A stretch of DNA of 64,000 nt from a cyanobacterium endosymbiont of Epithemia clementina EcSB. Its GTDB lineage: Bacteria; Cyanobacteriota; Cyanobacteriia; Cyanobacteriales; Microcystaceae. Positions within the stretch are counted from its first letter, which is position 1; the number at the start of each line of letters is the position of its first letter. The notes beneath the pieces were generated by a model, which saw only the letters and a list, made by a program, of their open reading frames with translations, ran no database searches and had not been told where the DNA came from. The stretch lies in assembly GCF_029919255.1 (NCBI RefSeq), contig NZ_CP123991.1, forward strand, positions 179,110 through 243,109. Direction: 5' to 3'. The position numbers and the translations under genes were made by a program. Positions 60,758 through 64,000 of the stretch are shown one piece after another.

Positions 60758-62847
60758 ATAGTAAATAATTTCGATCACATTTCTGTATTTATAAAATATT
60801 TAATTTACTTAAATAAAGCTAAAAGTATCTCTTGCTAAGGGTGACTTTTATTGAAAGTTTAATTTTGATAGAAGCCAAACTTTTGGAATTTTACAATAAA
60901 ATCAAAATAAGAGTTTTGAAAGTTATGCCAAATCCGATAGCCATACTTTCTCAAAAAATCATAGAAAATTTAATGAATGATAATGGGTTAAATTTTCTAT
61001 GATTTCTTCTCCAATTTTATTAATTATTTTTAAATACTCATTTGAGCTGATAAACGTTCTATGCTAATTCTTTAACATTAAGATTTTTTTCTTTTTACTA
61101 TGAAACTATCTGCGATAATTTTTTATCAATAAAATTTTTAAAAATAACACCATTTTTTTTAAAATACTTGCCAATTAAGTTCAGCTATTTTAGCTTAATT
61201 TTTAAATGAAAAAACTATAATTAGTCCACCAGATCGATAGATATATTACTATTCATAACCCTGGGTCACCATAGCAGTTAATTTTGATTAAATCAAAATT
61301 AAAATAGTTTTTTAAAATTAAATATTAATTAATCTAAATTAATAGTAAGTAAATTTTTTTTAAATACTAATTATATAATCTAAGGTACATATTTTTAGTG
61401 TGAACAACCTCATTTTAGTCGATTACTTATATAAACAAGATTTCAAGAAAATAAATATATTCTATGTATTTAGCTTAATTTTACTTTTATTTTTTAGTTG
61501 GATAAAATTTGCTTTTAGGTATAAATAGAATATCCTTGAATTATAATGCTCATAATCAATTAACATAAACTCTATAAAATTACATTTTTTGTAAGACTAT
61601 TTTTTATTTACTATCTTTTAAGGAAGTCTTTATTTTCTTCCTTGCGGATTTGTAAAAATTATTTAATTGAACATTAACTTAATTTTTAATAAAAAATATA
61701 TTTATAACTGCTTAAGCTGATCACGTTAATCGATTGATAGTCTTATTGTAAAGGTTTTTAAGAGCTAAACTAACCTCTTCAATATTGAAGTAAAAATCTA
61801 TTTTCTCTAAGTTACTAGTTATTTAACTATTTATATGTTTAGTTTTTCTAATTAATAGAATCACTACTTCATCTAAATCAACTATTATTACATAATAGCT
61901 TCTTTGTTTTTTCTATCAATTTTAAATTAAGTTTTATCGTACATTTTTCTAAAAAAAACTACTATATAAATTTATTTAGATATTTATTCCATATCATTTA
62001 ACAATGATTAATCTTGGATATACAGTCTCCTTTACTCAAAGTAAATGTCTAACAGTCAATTTATTTTTTTGAGAAAAGTTACTAGTAATTTAGCGACAAT
62101 AAATCTTAATTTATATTAAATATTTTTTAAAAATTTTATCTATACGTTAAGGCTAAAAAATTAGCTAATTAGTTGGTTTAACAAATAAATTAATGATTAA
62201 TAATTAAAATTTGTCTTTATATATTTTATTTTTATAAAACCAGTTTACTCACTTTAGAAAATTATTTCAAGTGAGTAAACTAAAAGTATGTTTCTAAATC
62301 AAAGTGCCCGTATTGTTTTATTATATTGGATTATAAAACAATATTTAAAGTTTATTTGAAAAATATCTGAATTTTTTTCAGAAAAAGCAAAATTTGTTTA
62401 TAAAAAAAAATTAAGAAGATTGCTTAATAACTTTTTTAAATCCTAAATTATCTAAATCATTTATATATTTTTAGGAGTATCCTTGATAGACAAAAGTACC
62501 TAAACTAGAGTAAAATCAACTATCTAAGTAATTGTTGAAATACAATGAACTTACCAGTTGACATTATAAAGATAATTAATCAGGAATATAAGCTGAGTCA
62601 AAGCTAGTATATAACTATTGAGTCCGTACTTGTACTGAATAATATAAGCTAAATAACTAATTACCATACACACGATACCAGCCACTCAAGGCAAAATTTT
62701 GTTTTTTTTTAAAAATGATCAAATTTTAGACAAAAATCTCTTATTTATTATTTTTTGATAAAATTAATCTTTTTACCAATTTAAAGTTATGCTACATAAT
62801 TGACTAATCTCTCACCAACTTTAATTAGGGGGAGTTCGAGCTAACCT
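60758..62847. other. 2.1 kb gene-free region before the DUF389 gene
   Basis: Extremely AT-rich, with stops in all frames. It holds a perfect 17-bp inverted repeat (60956-61005) and another with arms AGTTTACTCACTT / AAGTGAGTAAACT near 62244-62281. No protein relic was recognisable. Confidence 0.55.
60956..61005. repeat. Perfect 17-bp inverted repeat, 16-base loop
   Basis: AAATCATAGAAAATTTA (60956-60972) is matched exactly by TAAATTTTCTATGATTT (60989-61005). It lies 200 bases after the SNF2 stop. Confidence 0.9.
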
Positions 62848-64000
62848 ATGAAAACTTGGATTAAAGATAAAATTCCTCGAGTTTCACCAGAAGCTCTAGA
62901 TAAATTGCGCCAGGAACTCCTAGAAGAAGCCAAACTCGAGACTAATTTTCTAGTTTTGACCTTCAGTTCTTGTATTATTGCCAGTTTGGGGCTATTAATG
63001 AATAGTGCTGCTGTAATTATAGGAGCAATGTTGATTGCACCACTAATGTTACCATTAAGAGCATTGGCACTCGGTGCACTGGATACAAACGGGAAACTTT
63101 TAGAAACTAGCTTATTAACTCTAAGTGTAGGTACTCTGACATCCATCCTGATATCAGGACTAGTGGGAGGATTGTTTGGGGTCCCTGCAGCTTCTTTTGG
63201 GGGAGAAATCTTAGCACGGACTCAACCCAACCTAGCTGATTTAGGAGTAGCAGTGATGGCTGGAGGGATTAGTGGGTTTGCCAAAATTCAACGTAAAATC
63301 AGCGACGCGCTGGCGGGGACTGCAATTTCAGTGGCTTTGATGCCTCCATTATGTGTGGTAGGTATTGCCCTGTCTCAACAAGACTGGCAACTCAGTAGTG
63401 GCTCCTTTCTTCTATATTTAACCAATTTATTAGGGATTACCCTCTCTTCTCTATTTATTTTTACCTTAGGGGGATACTACCTCAATTATAGCCGTACAGG
63501 GAAAGCGTTAGGAGGATTTTTCGTCATGACAGGACTTCTAATTTTTCCTTTGTTTATAAGTTTTTGGAATCTTATTCAAGAAGAACGATTTGAAGCTGAT
63601 ATAAAAAAAATTCTTCAGAATCAAACAATTACTGTCGGTCAACAAACGGAACTAATTAAATTTGAGGTTCAATGGACTAGAGCTCCTTGGAGTAAAAAAA
63701 GGCCTACCGTATTTTTAACTGTTCAAGAAAATGCGGACAATCCCGTTACCCCGAATCAAGTTCGCTTAGTAGAAACTTTACTTGAACGCTCCTTGGGAAA
63801 AAAATTTAAGCTAGTTTTCCTAGCGAGTGAATTACGAGAAGTGCGTGCTGATCAAGAAAAGGAACTCTCTCCATACTTCCTTTTTGATCCCCTTCCTCCT
63901 CCATTAATGCCTCGAAATGAACGTAATTCATCATCCTCTTTTTTTACTCCTTCATTTCGAGTTGACGAGGATCTCGAAACGCCCCTCTTTCCTTCGGATT
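62848..64000 (+). CDS. DUF389 (TIGR00341-like) membrane protein, 3' end outside window
   Basis: The frame is open from ATG 62848 to the window end (384 codons). The first part MKTWIKDKIPRVSPEALDKL is cytoplasmic; then membrane helices of the DUF389 domain: LVLTFSSCIIASLGLLMNSA, AAVIIGAMLIAPLMLPLRAL, TLSVGTLTSILISGLVGGLF, and DALAGTAISVALMPPLCVVG, a motif-rich core of the family. After a last helix (FFVMTGLLIFPLFISFW) comes a soluble region (TVGQQTELIKFEVQW) and a polar tail. Function of the family is unknown; it is widespread in bacteria. The start fits the family and is preceded by AGGGGGAG at a rather long spacing. Confidence 0.9.
   Translation, partial: MKTWIKDKIPRVSPEALDKLRQELLEEAKLETNFLVLTFSSCIIASLGLLMNSAAVIIGAMLIAPLMLPLRALALGALDTNGKLLETSLLTLSVGTLTSILISGLVGGLFGVPAASFGGEILARTQPNLADLGVAVMAGGISGFAKIQRKISDALAGTAISVALMPPLCVVGIALSQQDWQLSSGSFLLYLTNLLGITLSSLFIFTLGGYYLNYSRTGKALGGFFVMTGLLIFPLFISFWNLIQEERFEADIKKILQNQTITVGQQTELIKFEVQWTRAPWSKKRPTVFLTVQENADNPVTPNQVRLVETLLERSLGKKFKLVFLASELREVRADQEKELSPYFLFDPLPPPLMPRNERNSSSSFFTPSFRVDEDLETPLFPSD

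Noticed and set aside
62841-63146. 101-codon minus-strand frame
   Set aside because: Antisense to the DUF389 gene, which has clear membrane-protein features.
1-64000. CRISPR arrays, insertion sequences, rRNA, further tRNAs, secondary-metabolite or toxin-antitoxin systems
   Set aside because: Looked for on both strands by eye; no regularly spaced repeats, transposase motifs, rRNA landmarks or second T-arm were found.

Overview
The window reads as a chromosome segment of a reduced, AT-rich, non-free-living cyanobacterium. Many of its proteins belong to cyanobacterial families (DUF151, DUF1818, CRR7-like, DUF3747 with SLH, TIGR03492 LpxB-like, acyl-ACP reductase, short RRM protein). By my tally intact genes cover only about 57% of the window. 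The rest is gene-poor AT-rich DNA, some of it holding recognisable gene corpses (sdhA, a Wzx-type flippase, an O-antigen polymerase, a second RRM gene, an integrase fragment). Decay, low GC and retained amino-acid, sulfate and sugar metabolism fit a recently established endosymbiont such as the nitrogen-fixing spheroid bodies of Epithemia/Rhopalodia diatoms. Retained leuB and low coding density argue against the compact UCYN-A genome. The assignment is an inference; no photosynthesis or nif gene lies here.

Layout. 1-5.5 kb: start of hemN, a decayed stretch, DUF151 nuclease, Fe-S aldo/keto reductase, TIGR04282 glycosyltransferase-like protein, RRM protein, integrase fragment. 5.8-12.8 kb: aspS, gapN-type dehydrogenase, a 1.9 kb empty stretch, leuB, an unknown small ORF. 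13.9-25 kb: GH13 alpha-glucosidase, ktrB-ktrA, SpoIID-like protein, SGNH hydrolase, rpoZ, a secreted unknown, DUF1818, MoaD/ThiS-like protein and thrC. 26-31 kb: LpxB-like protein, cysC, tkt. 32.5-39.5 kb: tRNA-Asn, sdhA pseudogene, an intact GT2-GtrA enzyme and two ruined polysaccharide genes. 40-48 kb: DUF255 protein, DUF3747/SLH protein, glgC, compact DacB-like peptidase, acyl-ACP reductase. 48-51.5 kb is essentially gene-free. 51.5-64 kb: murJ, a 52-residue basic protein, RRM pseudogene, a membrane protein/CRR7/collagen-like cluster, a SNF2 ATPase, a 2 kb empty stretch, and a DUF389 membrane protein cut by the window end.

How it fits together. Retained genes serve sugar handling and reductant supply (GH13, glgC, tkt, gapN), amino-acid and sulfate assimilation (leuB, thrC, cysC), wall building (murJ, dacB-like, SpoIID-like), ion balance (ktrAB) and core expression (aspS, rpoZ, tRNA). 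Losses fall on succinate dehydrogenase and surface polysaccharide export/polymerisation. The most unusual DNA-level signal is a set of long, perfect, mutually unrelated inverted repeats, two of them spacer-less palindromes of 48 and 42 bp, in otherwise decaying DNA. I did not find a clear new defence, mobile or biosynthetic system.
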